A stretch of DNA of 64,000 bases from Tubulanus polymorphus. Its lineage: Eukaryota > Nemertea > Palaeonemertea > Tubulaniformes > Tubulanidae. Where the stretch lies: positions 10,331,001-10,395,000 of the forward strand of contig NC_134028.1 of the NCBI RefSeq assembly GCF_964204645.1, written 5' to 3'. Both the position numbers and the translations under genes were made by a program. Of this stretch, positions 1 to 10,155 are shown in pieces (positions within the stretch are counted from its first letter, which is position 1; the number at the start of each line of letters is the position of its first letter). The notes below the pieces were generated by a model, which was given only the letters and a program-made list of their open reading frames with translations, had not been told where the DNA came from and searched no databases.

Positions 1-641
1 GTTTAGATATAATATGTTGTGAATGAGAATTTATATTATATATTGGTTTATCTTCAGATTTTATAAACTTTACTTTAGAAGATAATTTTAGGGTATTCAA
101 CATCTGTAATTATTTTTATAATATTTTTCATATTTTCTGAATGTTTTTTATTTTCTTCTAATGTTTTTCCTTTATGAATTTTAAACTCAATAGCTGCTGG
201 ACCAATATCACTTTTAAATGCTTCGGTTATCTCTATATCTTTTTTATCATCTAATGAATAAATATAATTTCTTACATCTTCCATGTATGGTCTTTTATTG
301 TTTAATTTATTTCTTATTCTTTTAATTGTCTTATGTTTCTTATCATTGTCATTATCAAAATAATCCTCACCTAAAATATCATTATTCATATTTCTAATAT
401 GACTTTTAGATTTTAAATGTTCATTATAATATCTTTTATCACTGAATGATTGATTACATGTATCACATTTGTATGTTTCTTTTTCATTCTTTAATTCATC
501 TAATTTAGTTTCTAATATATCATCTTCATATTCTAATTTCAATTTATTCTCTAAATGTGTTTTAATTTTATTGTGTCTTGATTTTTGGGATTTATCTATA
601 TTGATTCTACATGTTGATCAGTAGTACTTATTTGCTTCCAT
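1..641 (-). pseudogene. Maverick polymerase N-terminus, partial (element C)
   Basis: Reading leftwards from an ATG at 639-641, this matches the first ~215 codons of the Maverick A polymerase and runs off the window edge. It has two C2H2-like fingers (around codons 8-30 and 60-82, the second with CDTC...H...H) and then the conserved PYMEDVRNYI and IGPAAIEF segments. Codon 8, a zinc-binding Cys in the sister copies, is TGA here, and the frame shifts near position 75-90, so this copy is dead. The leader upstream of the ATG resembles that of the polymerase of element A. This is a fragment of a third Maverick lying upstream of A in opposite orientation; the family assignment is firm because three paralogues align in the window. 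Confidence 0.85.
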
Positions 642-856
642 TTTAATACTAATTTTTTTATTTTTTTATTGATTTTAGATGTTCAATGATTTAAATATGA
701 ATTATTTCAATCACACTTTACTAACACTTTTAATGTTTAAAAATCTAACTCATACAAATATAAATATTGAAATATGTTTAAAATATATCTATATATCTAT
801 TCTATAAGAGCTCGTACTCTCGTACTCTGATCTGAAAGCCTACTTTTCTAATTACT
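642..856. repeat. Terminal region of Maverick element C
   Basis: AT-rich leader with subterminal repeats shared with element D (1740-1830) and the A termini. It ends in CTGATCTGAAAGCCTA...TAATTACT (about 827-856), the inverse of the Maverick tip AGTAATTAG..., and similar in layout to the right tip of B. Inferred to be the outer end of element C; no target duplication could be matched. Confidence 0.6.
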
Positions 857-905
857 TATATATGTTATTCATTTATGTTTTATTCATGTATATGAATATT
901 TTAAG

Positions 906-1099
906 AGTAATAGGGATAATAGGCTTTCATATCAAAGGTTGAGAGGTTGAGAAATTTTCCAAATGTTAAAATAATAATAATTTCTACTTGAATTAGGAGT
1001 GTACGCGACTAATTCAAGTAGAAATTATTGTTAGTTTCACATTTGGAAAATTTCTCGACCTTTCGACCTTTGGTATGAAAGCCTATTATCCCTATTACT
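906..1099. repeat. 194-bp palindrome P1 with Maverick tip sequence
   Basis: The two arms of about 90 bp are nearly perfect inverse copies, each starting AGTAATAGGGATAATAGGCT at its outer side, with a centre near GGAGTGTACGCGA. The outer ~45 bp are the Maverick terminal sequence of this locus, so the whole is a fold-back made of Maverick tips with a short non-Maverick centre. No coding potential and no matching 6-bp target duplication were found. Confidence 0.8.
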
Positions 1100-1200
1100 G
1101 ATACATATATAATTGGGTTTTGGAACAGTGTTAAAAGAGCACATACTGTCCATACATATTTGATTTATTGATCCACTTAAACTTTGTTTTCACAACATCC

Positions 1201-1671
1201 TCAACATACATTTGATCTTGTACAGGTAAAAAAGGTGGGATATGTAAATGCTTCAGTTATCTCTATTTCTTTTTTATTATCTAATGAATTAATATAATTT
1301 CTTACATCTTCCATGTATGGTCTTTTATTGTTTAATTTATTTTTTATTCTTTTAATTGTCTTCTGTTTCTTATCATTATCTTTATCAAAATAATCCTCAC
1401 CTAAAATATCATTATTCTTATTTCTAATATGACTTTTAGATTTTAAATGTTCTTTATAATATCTTTTATCACTGAATGATTGATTACACGTATCACATTT
1501 GTATGTTTCTTTTTCATTCTTTAATTCATCTAATTTAGTTTCTAATATATCATCTTTATATTTTAACTTTAATTTATTCTCTAAATGTGTTTTAGTTTTA
1601 TTGTGTCTTGCTTTTTGAGATTTATCTATATTGATTTTACATGTTGAACAGTAGTACTTATTTGTTTCCAT
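1201..1671 (-). pseudogene. Maverick polymerase N-terminus fragment (element D)
   Basis: An open frame from the ATG at 1669-1671 encodes the same N-terminal part of the Maverick polymerase as 1-641 and 3780 onwards: a C2H2-like finger (YYCSTCKI...H), a second finger (CDTCNQSF...H...H) and the PYMEDVRNYI motif. Homology stops near 1245 at the codons for ITEAF, after which the frame enters unrelated sequence (1100-1245, origin not recognised) and stops. This is a truncated gene, a second broken Maverick end beside element C. Confidence 0.85.
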
Positions 1672-1830
1672 TTTAATACTAAATTTTTAATAAAATTGAT
1701 TTTAGAAGTTATTCATTTATATGTTATTCATATATATGAATATGAATTATTTCAATCACACTTTACTGACACTTTTAATGTTTAAAAATCTAACTCATAC
1801 AAATATAAATATTGAAATATGTTTAAAATA

Positions 1831-2163
1831 TATCTATCTATCTATCTATCTATCAATCAAATCTATCTAGTCTATCTAGTCTATCTAGTCTATCTAGTCT
1901 ATCTAGTCTATCTAGTCTATCTAGTCTATCTAGTCTATCTAGTCTATCTAGTCTATCTAGTCTATCTAGTCTATCTAGTCTATCTAATCTATCTTATCTA
2001 TCTTATCTATCTAATCTATCTAATCTATCTAATCTATCTAATCTATCTAATCTATCTAATCTATCTAATCTATCTAATCTATCTTATCTATCTTATCTAT
2101 CTTATCTATCTTATCTATCTATCTATCTAATCTATCTATCTATCTATCTAATCTATCTATCTA
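1831..2163. repeat. 9-bp/4-bp microsatellite (TCTATCTAG, TCTATCTAA, TCTA)
   Basis: About 330 bp of TCTA-based repeat. It begins as plain TCTA, becomes roughly 13 units of TCTATCTAG, then TCTATCTAA/TCTATCTTA units, and returns to TCTA. It sits in the terminal region of element D at the point where element C has only a short TCTATATATCTA stretch (786-805), so it is an expansion within a Maverick end. The long YLVYLV/YLIYLI open frame over it is a product of the repeat, not a gene. Confidence 0.95.
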
Positions 2164-2167
2164 TAAT

Positions 2168-2214
2168 AGCTCGACCTCCGACCTCTGGCTTGAAACCCAC
2201 AATTTCCTATTACT
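2168..2214. repeat. Outer tip of Maverick element D
   Basis: GCTCGACCTCCGACCTCTGG followed by ...TTTCCTATTACT is the inverse of a Maverick tip (AGTAATAGGAAA...CCAGAGGTCGGAGG) and resembles the B right tip (CTCGACCTCCGACCTCTGAT). It closes the fragment that starts with the polymerase piece at 1671. Confidence 0.65.
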
Positions 2215-2261
2215 TATATGAAATTCATGTAAATTATGTTCATATATATGAATATTTTAAG

Positions 2262-2418
2262 AGTAATAGGGACAATAGGGGTTCATATCAAAGCTTGAAA
2301 GGTCGAGCACATAAAAAATGAAAAAATAAATTCGAGAGTGCGAGAATTTATTTTTTTTTTTATTTTTATGAGCTCGACCTTTCGACCTTTGGTATGAACC
2401 CCTATTATCCCTATTACT
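2262..2418. repeat. 157-bp palindrome P2 with Maverick tip sequence
   Basis: Inverse arms start AGTAATAGGGACAATAGGGG and end CCCCTATTATCCCTATTACT, with an AT-rich centre around ATTCGAGAGTGCGAGAATT. It is the same kind of fold-back as P1 with a different centre. Its right edge touches the Penelope fragment directly. Confidence 0.8.
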
Positions 2419-2938
2419 ATCGTCCTATTTCACCTACATAGAATTTATCACATTTACCACAAGGTATTTTATAAACTCCGCAGTCAATAGTATTATCTTT
2501 AGGTTTATTGGAACTTAAGTTGTTGATAAGCTTATTATTATATTTGAAAACTACTCCAATATCACACGCGCCTAAAGGTTTTTTAAACCGACTAAAGGAA
2601 GGAATATATGGGACATGCCATATATTTGTTTGAAAAATGTTTCATCAAATTGGAAGAAAGAACTTCCGACACATAAGTCAATCAATTCAAAAATACAATT
2701 AACTGGCATATCTACACCAGAAAATCCATAGTGGGTCCAATAGGCACATTAGTAAATAAAGATATCGCATCAAACGAAATGAATTTACAGCCCTGAGGAT
2801 TATAATCTTTAAGTCTGTCCATAAGATCAGCACTATGTTTAAGATGTGATTCAGAAAACGTACCCAGTAATGGTGAAAATAGTTTAGCAAGGTATTTGGA
2901 TAGTTCATATGACGGCGAGTTCCGTGTAAGTAATAGGG
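2419..2938 (-). mobile_element. Antisense Penelope-like element fragment, internally deleted
   Basis: The reverse complement matches two separate parts of the Penelope element at 20060-22760: the RT N-terminal part (equivalent to about 21287-21560) and the GIY-YIG linker region (about 22135-22325). The join, near 2595-2605, removes the RT core including YVDD. Both ends are truncated and lie directly against Maverick palindromes P2 and P3. It is a dead fragment of the same PLE family, trapped between Maverick tips. Confidence 0.85.
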
Positions 2939-3078
2939 ATAATAGGGGTTCATACCAAAGGTCGAACAGTCGAGTCAGTAAAAAATTAAAATAAATCCTC
3001 GCAAGCTCGAATTTATTCTAATTTTTTACTCACTCGCCCCTTCAACCTTTTATATGAACCCCTATTATCCCTATTACT
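2939..3078. repeat. Palindrome P3 forming the left tip of Maverick A
   Basis: The arms AGTAATAGGGATAATAGGGG... and ...CCCCTATTATCCCTATTACT enclose a stem around AAATCCTCGCAAGCTCGAATTT. The same structure in inverse order lies at the right end of A (19897 onwards), so the hairpin is part of the terminal inverted repeat and not a separate insertion at one end only. Confidence 0.8.
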
Positions 3079-3356
3079 CTTAAAATATTCATGTTTTAAA
3101 AGTGAGAGTAAAATGTTAACAGAATAATCTAGAAAATAAGATCAAATATAGATTTCGAATGATAAAATATAATTTTCAACATAAAAAGGAACGAGGATTA
3201 ACGAGTAAAATAATTCATATTTAAAACATTAAATATTCATATTTATATTTATATGCGTTAGATTCTTATTTTTAAACATAAAAAGTGTGAGTAATTAACG
3301 AGAATAATTCATATTTAAAACAGCGAATATTTATATTTGAATAACTTCTAAAATCA

Positions 3357-3384
3357 ATTTTAATAAAAAATTTATATTACAATG
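3357..3384 (+). promoter_or_regulatory. Putative early-type leader motif
   Basis: AATTTTAATAAAAAATT followed by an ATATTA-like box precedes the ATG at 3382. The same leader recurs before the polymerase ATG of A at 3780 and, on the minus strand, in variant form before those of element D (1671) and element C (641). It differs from the TA(A/T)ATAAATG motif of the structural genes. A role as an early promoter is inference. Confidence 0.45.
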
Positions 3385-3739
3385 GAGAGTAGTAAACAAG
3401 TACACAGTGAGAACAACAAATCATTTCTAGATAGAATAAAAGATATCACAAATGCTAAATCTGTAGATTATAAATTTAAGAAGTTAAATGAACTAACAAT
3501 TCATAAGAAATATCTAATTACAAATATTGATACAGTTACTAACAAATACAGAGATAAATTAGTTATTCACTTAGAATATGAAGGATTAAAAGGAAATAAA
3601 TATTAATTTAAGAACATATTTACCAGATAGATTTCATAGATTATCCAGTGAAGATTTAGAAGAATTATGTTCAGGTGATTTCTATTTCATATATAAAGGT
3701 AAGAATGAAAAAGGGCACCATGAAATAGATTTCGAATAA
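3382..3739 (+). pseudogene. Small TIR-borne Maverick protein, frameshifted
   Basis: The ATG at 3382 opens a 74-codon frame that stops at 3606. The next frame then continues the protein (YLPDRFHRLS...DFYFIYKG...IDFE) to a stop at 3737-3739, so one frameshift splits a gene of about 118 codons. The layout (K-Y-I-x-N, a basic strand, YLP.RF, F.YKG) resembles small Maverick proteins of unknown role; an OB-fold or ssDNA-binding role is a guess. A second degenerate copy lies inverted at 19345-19595 because the gene is inside the terminal inverted repeat. Confidence 0.6.
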
Positions 3740-3779
3740 AATATGTAAAATCAATTTTAATAAAAAATTGGATATTAAA

Positions 3780-6700
3780 ATGGAAGCAAATAAGTACTAC
3801 TGTTTAACATGTAAAATTGATATAGATAAATCTCAAAAAGCAAGACACAAAAAAACTAAAACACATTTAGTGAACAAATTGAAATTAGAATATAAAGTTG
3901 ATATATTAGAAACTAAATTAGAAGAATTAAAGAATGAAAAAGAAACATACAAATGTGACACATGTAATCAATCATTCAGTAACAAAAGATATTACAAAGA
4001 ACATTTAAAATCTAAAAGTCATATTAGAAATATCAATAATGATATTTCAGGTGAAGAATATTTTGATAAATATAATGATAAGAAACAGAAGACAATTAAA
4101 AGACTAAAAAATAAAATAAACAATTAAAGACGATACATGGAAGATGTAAGAAATTAGATTTATGCATTAGATAATAAAAAAGAAATAGAAATTACTGAAG
4201 CATTCAAAAGTGATATTGGACCAGCTGCAATTGAGTTTAAATTTCATAAAGGCAAAACATTAGAAGAAAATAAAAAACATTTAGAAAATATGAAAAATAT
4301 TATAAAAATAATTACAGACGTAGAATATCCTAAAATGAGTATATCTTCTAATGTTAAATTTATAGAATCTGAAGATAAACCAATATATAATATAAATTCT
4401 CATTCACAACATATTATATCTAAACAACATATAGATGATAGATTAAATAAATGTTATAATGAAATAAAAAGTAAAATAGAAGAGAAATATTTTGAAGGAT
4501 CTGGTTTAATATTTGATGAAATAATATTTATGACTTAACATGTTTATAACACAAAATATAATAAGTTAACTAAATCAAAACCAATTGATGAAAATAATTT
4601 ATCATATTATAAAGATGATAATATAAATGGATCAAGTTATATTAAATTACCATTTTAAACTAATGCTGTAATAAATGTACACAATTCTGATGATAAATGT
4701 TTTCTATGGTCAATGATAAGTTGCTTACATCCAACAGAAGATATTATCCTGTTAGAATTAAAAATATCCCAAAAATAGAAAGAGATAATAATATAAAGAT
4801 AAATGTGTTTGATTTAGTCAAATTGCAAAAAACAAAAGGTAATAAAATTGAACGTTTTACATTAGAACCTTTATACATATCAAAAGATTATGATTCAAAT
4901 GATGTTATAGATATATTATATTATGTAAATCATTATATGTGGATTAAACAAATAGATTTATTTTTTAGAACAGATAATAATCACAATAAAATATATCTAT
5001 GTAGAAAATGTATAACTAAATTCAGTAATGAAAGGGCATTATTAAATCATAAACAATTATGTGAAAATCATGATTATTGTAAAATATTTTACCAAATGAA
5101 AAGGATAAAATATTAGAATTCAAAAAAATATAATTACAAGAATAAAGTACCATTTGTTATATATGGAGATTTTGAAACATTAAATAAAGAATTAACTGAT
5201 CAAGATAGAAAAGAAATATATCATAAATGAAAGAAATTAAATTCTGGTGAAAATGATATAATTGATTATTCAGATCCTCTACTAACAAATACTATTAAAA
5301 AGATCCATCAATCAGCTGCAGCTTTTGGATTATATATATAATCTGATTATCCAGAACTAATTGAAAGTGAATATTATCATTACAGAAATGAAAATGTTAT
5401 CAATCATTTTTGTGACTTGTTAATTGACTATGAAATCAAATTTAGTAAACTATTAGATACAAATAAAGAAATAATTATGACAGAAGAAGATAAAGAAGAA
5501 TTTGAGTTTGCAGATAAATGTTATTATTGTGAAAAGATATTTAATTATAAAAAAGTAAGAGACCATGATCATTTGAATGGAAAGTTTAGAGGCGCAGCGC
5601 ATGAGAATTGTAACTTACAAGCTAAGAGAATTAACTTTGTTCCAGTTATATTTCATAATTTATCAGGGTATGATGCACATTTATTCATCAAGCAACTGTG
5701 CGATGAAAAAGAAGAAATCAATAATGAAATAGAAAGAGTAAATTCATATATATCAAAAGATGTTGCTAAAATACCAACTGATAAATTTAAAATGTTAGCT
5801 AAAACATCTGAGAATTATATATCTTTCCAATTTGGATGCCGAAGATTTATAGATTCATATAGATTTTTAGGTAGTTCATTAGATAATTTATCAAAATCAT
5901 TAGTTGATGATGAATTGAAAATATCAAAGCAACACTATCCAAATAATGATGATTTTCAATTAATGAGATATAAAGGTGCAATTCCATATTCATTTTATAA
6001 ATCACATAATGATTTTAACATAACTGAATTATTAAAAGAACAATTCTATGACGAATTAAAAAATGAATATGTTAAAGATGAAGTCTATAATAGAACATTG
6101 AATATTTGGAATCATTTCAAAATAGAAAATCATGGACAATTAGTAGATTTATATTTAAAATCAGATGTATTATTATTAACTGATATATTTGAAAGGTTAA
6201 GAGATGTAAATCTAAAATATTTCAATATTGATCCTTGCCACTGTTATTCATCACTAGGATTAACTTGGGATTGTGGATTAAAATTTACAGATATAAAAAT
6301 GGATTTGTTAACAAATATGGATCAATTATCATTATTTGAAAAAAATCTATAAGAGCAGGAGTTTCGGGTGTATTAGGTGATAGATATTTCAATGTAAATG
6401 ATAACCCTGGATATAAGTTATTATATATCGATGCAAATAATCTATATGGTTGGGCAATGATGGAACCTCAACCTTATGGAGTATTTGAAATAACTGAAGT
6501 TTTACAACATGAAAATAATGATAAATTTGATTGGAAGAAAAGAATTCTAGGTATTGCAGATGATTCAGAGACTGGATACTTTTTCGTTGTAGACTTGGAA
6601 TATCCTGAAGATAAAAAAGAAGAATTATCAAGTTACCAAAAAAGAATTAAACTTGAAAATCATATTCATACGGAAAAGTTAATGGTAACTCAAGAAGATA

Positions 6701-7718
6701 AATATAATTATGTAGTACATTATAGAATTTTAAAATTCTATTTGAATCAAGGAATGGTTCTAAAAAAAGTACATAGATATATTTCATTCAGTCAATCTAA
6801 ATTGTTAGAAAAATATATAGATTTTAACACCAAACAGAGAACTAAAGCTAAAACTGATTTCGAAAAAGATTTCTTCAAGTTAATGAATAATGCATTCTAT
6901 GGTAAGACTTGTGAAAATATTAGAAATAGAAATGATATTGAGTTAGTCAGTAATGGTAAGAGAATTAGGCATTTACAAACATATCCTAAAATATATTTAT
7001 TGGTAACAAAATATTTGATAACAATTTAGCTGCAGTTAAAATGAGGAGAACTTCTATGAAATTTAATAAACCAATTTATGTTGGTGCTTCAGTTTTAGAA
7101 ATATCAAAATTATTAATGTATGAATTTTACTAAAACGTATTACAACCTCATTTTGGAGAAAAGCATATTGAAATCTTATATTTTGATACTGACAGTTACA
7201 TATTAAAGATAAATACTAATAACATAACAGATGATTAAAAAACATTAAAACATCATTTCAATTTCAGTAATTATCCTAAAGATAATGAACTGTTTAGCAA
7301 TGATAATAAAAAGGTGCCTGGTAAATTCAAAGATGACTTAGGAGGTGAAGAAATGATAGAGTTCATTGGAATTCGATCTAAAATGTATAGTTATAGAACT
7401 AAGGAACATGAAGCCAAAAAGTTAAAAGGAATTACCAAAAGCGTAGTAGAAAAGAATATTCATTTCAAAGATTACATCAATTGCATATTGAATGAAGAAG
7501 TTAGAAAACGTAAGATGAAATGTTTAAGATCTGAAGATCACGAGATGTTTATTGAAGAGATAGAGAAGGTTAGTTTAAATATTTTCGATGATAAAAGATA
7601 TGTTTTAGATGATGGAATTCATACAGTTGCTTATGGTTGCAATTTAGAAGAATATCTAAAATTTAAAAGAGAAGAAACAAAAGAGAATGAGATTATGAAC
7701 AGGAATCTAGCGTGTTAA
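3780..7718 (+). pseudogene. polB: Protein-primed family B DNA polymerase, Maverick A
   Basis: This would replicate the element from protein-primed ends. Two N-terminal C2H2-like fingers come first, then PYMEDVRN/IGPAAIEF, FLWS..S..HP (broken), a YLCRKC...C finger, exonuclease motif I (YGDFE, ~5162), a His-Me-like zinc motif (CYYCEK...VRDHDH...GAAHENCN, ~5518-5615), Exo II (HNLSGYD), Exo III (YLKSDVLLLTD), Pol A (IDANNLYGWA, ~6429), Pol B (NNAFYGKT, ~6888) and Pol C (YFDTDS, ~7180). Length is ~1,313 codons, normal for the family. The first breaks are at 4125 and 4536, with others near 5114, 5227, 6350, 7027 and 7132, so it is non-functional. The ATG at 3780 matches the start in the two sister fragments; the upstream TTG at 3768 is not needed. 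Motif C has no intein, unlike copy B. Confidence 0.95.
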
Positions 7719-7747
7719 TTCAATTTAAATTAAAATATGTATCATAA

Positions 7748-8530
7748 ATGGAGTCAGAACAATCACAAACTATCAATATTACAAATAGTGTTGTTAATAT
7801 TTATCATAAGAAATGTTGTATATGTGAATTGAATAAATCATTAGCAGAATTTAATAAAGATAAAAAGAATAAATATGGTAAGCAAAGTTATTGTAAAAGT
7901 TATAATAAACTATAAAGTAAACAATATCGAGCAAATAATCCAGAAAAATGTAAAGAAAAAGATAAACAATGGAGAGAAAATCATCCAGATTATATGACAG
8001 AATACGTGAGACAATGGCGAACAGATAATCGAGAATATCATAATAAACATAAAAAAAATTATCAAAAAGAAAGATGTCAAACAGATTTTAATTTTAAATT
8101 GAAACAATGTTTAAGTTCAAGATTATCACATTTATTCAGTAAAGAAACACATTCAGAAACACTATCTAATTCGTTGGGTTGTACAGATAAATTTCTCAAA
8201 TCATGGATTATATATCAGTTCAATGAAAAAATGAATATGAATAATCATGGAGATTATTTTCATATTGATCATGTGTTGCCGATTTCTAAATTTAACATGA
8301 ATGATGAACACAATCAGAAATTAATCTGGAATTGGAAAAAATTAAGACCTCTTGAAAAGAAGGAAAATATTAGGAAAGGAAATAAACTAGATATGAAATT
8401 ATATTTGGATCAGCTGTGTAAAGCAAAGAAATTTGTTGAATTATGGAATAGTGATCCAAATAATGGAAAAAACGATCGATCAAACAGGTGCCAGCCATTT
8501 AATGTGTTATGTTTATATGTGGATAGCTAG
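7748..8530 (+). pseudogene. HNH homing-type endonuclease behind the polymerase
   Basis: The ATG at 7748 lies 29 bp after the polymerase stop. The N-terminus has a small zinc motif (CCICELNKSLAEF...YCKSY), then a Lys/Gln-rich repeat (W/Y...NNPEK, NHPDY, DNREYHN), and the C-terminal half has the HNH core HIDHVLPISKF...WNWKKLRPLEKKENIRKGNK. It resembles phage and giant-virus free-standing HNH endonucleases. One in-frame TAA (7913-7915) separates the zinc motif from the HNH part. The last residues, after about 8505, come from an adjoining LTR-like insertion, so the native C-terminus is probably truncated. There is no counterpart in copy B. Confidence 0.8.
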
Positions 8531-9202
8531 CAGTTAGATATATAAGCACGCAGTACATACACACAGGATACACACAGGATTCTCGTGATTAAAAGGAATA
8601 TTTCAGTGTTTTTAAGGTAAGTTTTAGCAAAACCACCCGACCTAAATCGCAGAGTTTTTAGGGGATTAGCATCCCGTTATTGAGAGGCGCCACGAGATAC
8701 TTATCCCCAAGCATTTCTAATTTAACCCCTGTGACCCACGCCTCACCAATTCTCCTTCAATGGTTGACAGGAAACACATTTTATTTAAGGCGCCTAATGC
8801 ATTTCCTATCAACCCCTTACCCCCGAAGAGAGGATCGAAAGTCGAAACTGAAGGAGAACCACGGAGGGTGGACAAAGGTGCATTTTCGAAATGCCCCTGT
8901 AAGCCAGGCCCGGCAGCACTCCAGTGGTGGAATGAATTGCATTATATACTAAGCTAAAACACTGAAATAAATATAAACGGTGTTTACGTTATTTGAAATT
9001 ATAAATTATTCCGAATGAAAAGAATATAGGAATGAAAACTGATGAATGAATTATGGATTTTTAACTTAATTATGATCTAATCTTTAATCAAATTAGTAAT
9101 CAATTACCCATGTTAATTGAATATTGAATTCAAATTTTCATTTTAGTATCACACTCAGTGCTGCCGTCTTTCAACGTAATAATTAACGTCTGTAATACAA
9201 CA
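8505..9202 (+). mobile_element. Possible solo LTR inserted in Maverick A
   Basis: A stretch of higher GC than the Maverick around it, with TGTTATG at the left, a TATATAAGCACGCAG box at about 8538, AATAAA near 8965 and TACAACA at 9202. The TG...CA ends, TATA box and polyA signal in order fit a ~700-bp solo LTR. I could not match a 5-bp target duplication, so borders are tentative. Short open frames at 8680-8957 are not supported as genes. Confidence 0.35.
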
Positions 9203-9585
9203 TTCAAGTAAAACAATAGCTTAACTAACTCTAATTATTAACTAGATTTGATATCAAGGATCCGAAATGACTTATCTGGACAGTTATTTTAACTGCTCCT
9301 AATAGATAGACAATAGTAGTGAGATATCGAATCCTAATTCAAATAAAATATATTAAAAATTACATATCTTCAACTAGCCATTATTTCTGTTTTAATTTTT
9401 TTCAAAATCTATTATTTCTTTTCAAAGGGGGAATACTTTATATCACAAATAAAAAAAAACTAAAAAAACAATAACTAATACTAGAATTCTTTAACTTAAC
9501 TAAGCTAGTATTAACCTAAAGAGTTATTAGCATCATTTGAAGAATAAGTATAATATTTTTTTTTTCGCTTTTTTCTCTAATATAA
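9203..9585. other. AT-rich non-coding stretch
   Basis: No open frame of note. It ends in a T-rich run and CTAATATAAATG, the late-type start motif of the next gene. It could be LTR flank or original Maverick spacer; I see no repeat that decides this. Confidence 0.5.
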
Positions 9586-10155
9586 ATGTCACAGAAATCT
9601 TATAAGAATAGTATTGATATTGAAAAAACCTTAGATGATTTGGGCATTAGTGATAATAAGGATATTCCAACCAAAATTGAAAATAATATTGATTATAATA
9701 TTGATTATGAATACTATTTAACAAGTAAGCATCATCATGAGTTATTAATTGCTGGTGGAAAATCTAAGGAATTCTTAAATAGAATTATAACTTTTCAAGA
9801 ACTAGATGCCATGAAACCAGATAAAGTAATCAAACATTTCAAAATATATGAAGAAGCTAGATTAGCTAAAATAAATGATTCTATAAGTGATGGTATTATA
9901 AAATGTCACTCTAAATTATGTAACCGAGTAATACCAATTGATGATGAAAATAAACTATATAGTGATTTAAAAAATGACTACTTAGTTATGACAGAACTAC
10001 AAAAATGGGTTGGATACGCATCATTCCAATTAGGCGGAATAATGACATTAATTTCTACTGGAGTTATAACATTTTCTAACATTAAACCTATAGTATGTAA
10101 AGATAATAAAGCAGAAGATATTGAATCAGAACAAAAATTAACTAAAATAAATTAG
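9586..10155 (+). CDS. Maverick membrane/virion protein (189 aa)
   Basis: An intact 189-codon frame. The body is helical and charged, with a conserved core (KNDYLVMTELQKW) followed by a single hydrophobic segment near residues 142-165 (FQLGGIMTLISTGVITF). The homologous C-terminal two thirds in copy B lies downstream of, and is fused to, the truncated ATPase (37020-37442). It starts in CTAATATAAATG. The function is not known; conservation in both copies and the membrane segment suggest a virion or membrane-associated protein. Confidence 0.7.
   Translation: MSQKSYKNSIDIEKTLDDLGISDNKDIPTKIENNIDYNIDYEYYLTSKHHHELLIAGGKSKEFLNRIITFQELDAMKPDKVIKHFKIYEEARLAKINDSISDGIIKCHSKLCNRVIPIDDENKLYSDLKNDYLVMTELQKWVGYASFQLGGIMTLISTGVITFSNIKPIVCKDNKAEDIESEQKLTKIN

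Noticed and set aside
1-641. Host C2H2 zinc-finger gene
   Set aside because: The fingers are the N-terminal part of the Maverick polymerase, shown by the alignment to 3780 onwards.
1819-2130. Open frame coding YLVYLV...YLIYLI repeats
   Set aside because: It is a translation of the 9-bp microsatellite; no start context or homologue in the sister element.
8680-8957. Two overlapping ~65-90-codon plus-strand frames
   Set aside because: They lie inside the LTR-like insertion, overlap in different frames and show no motif.
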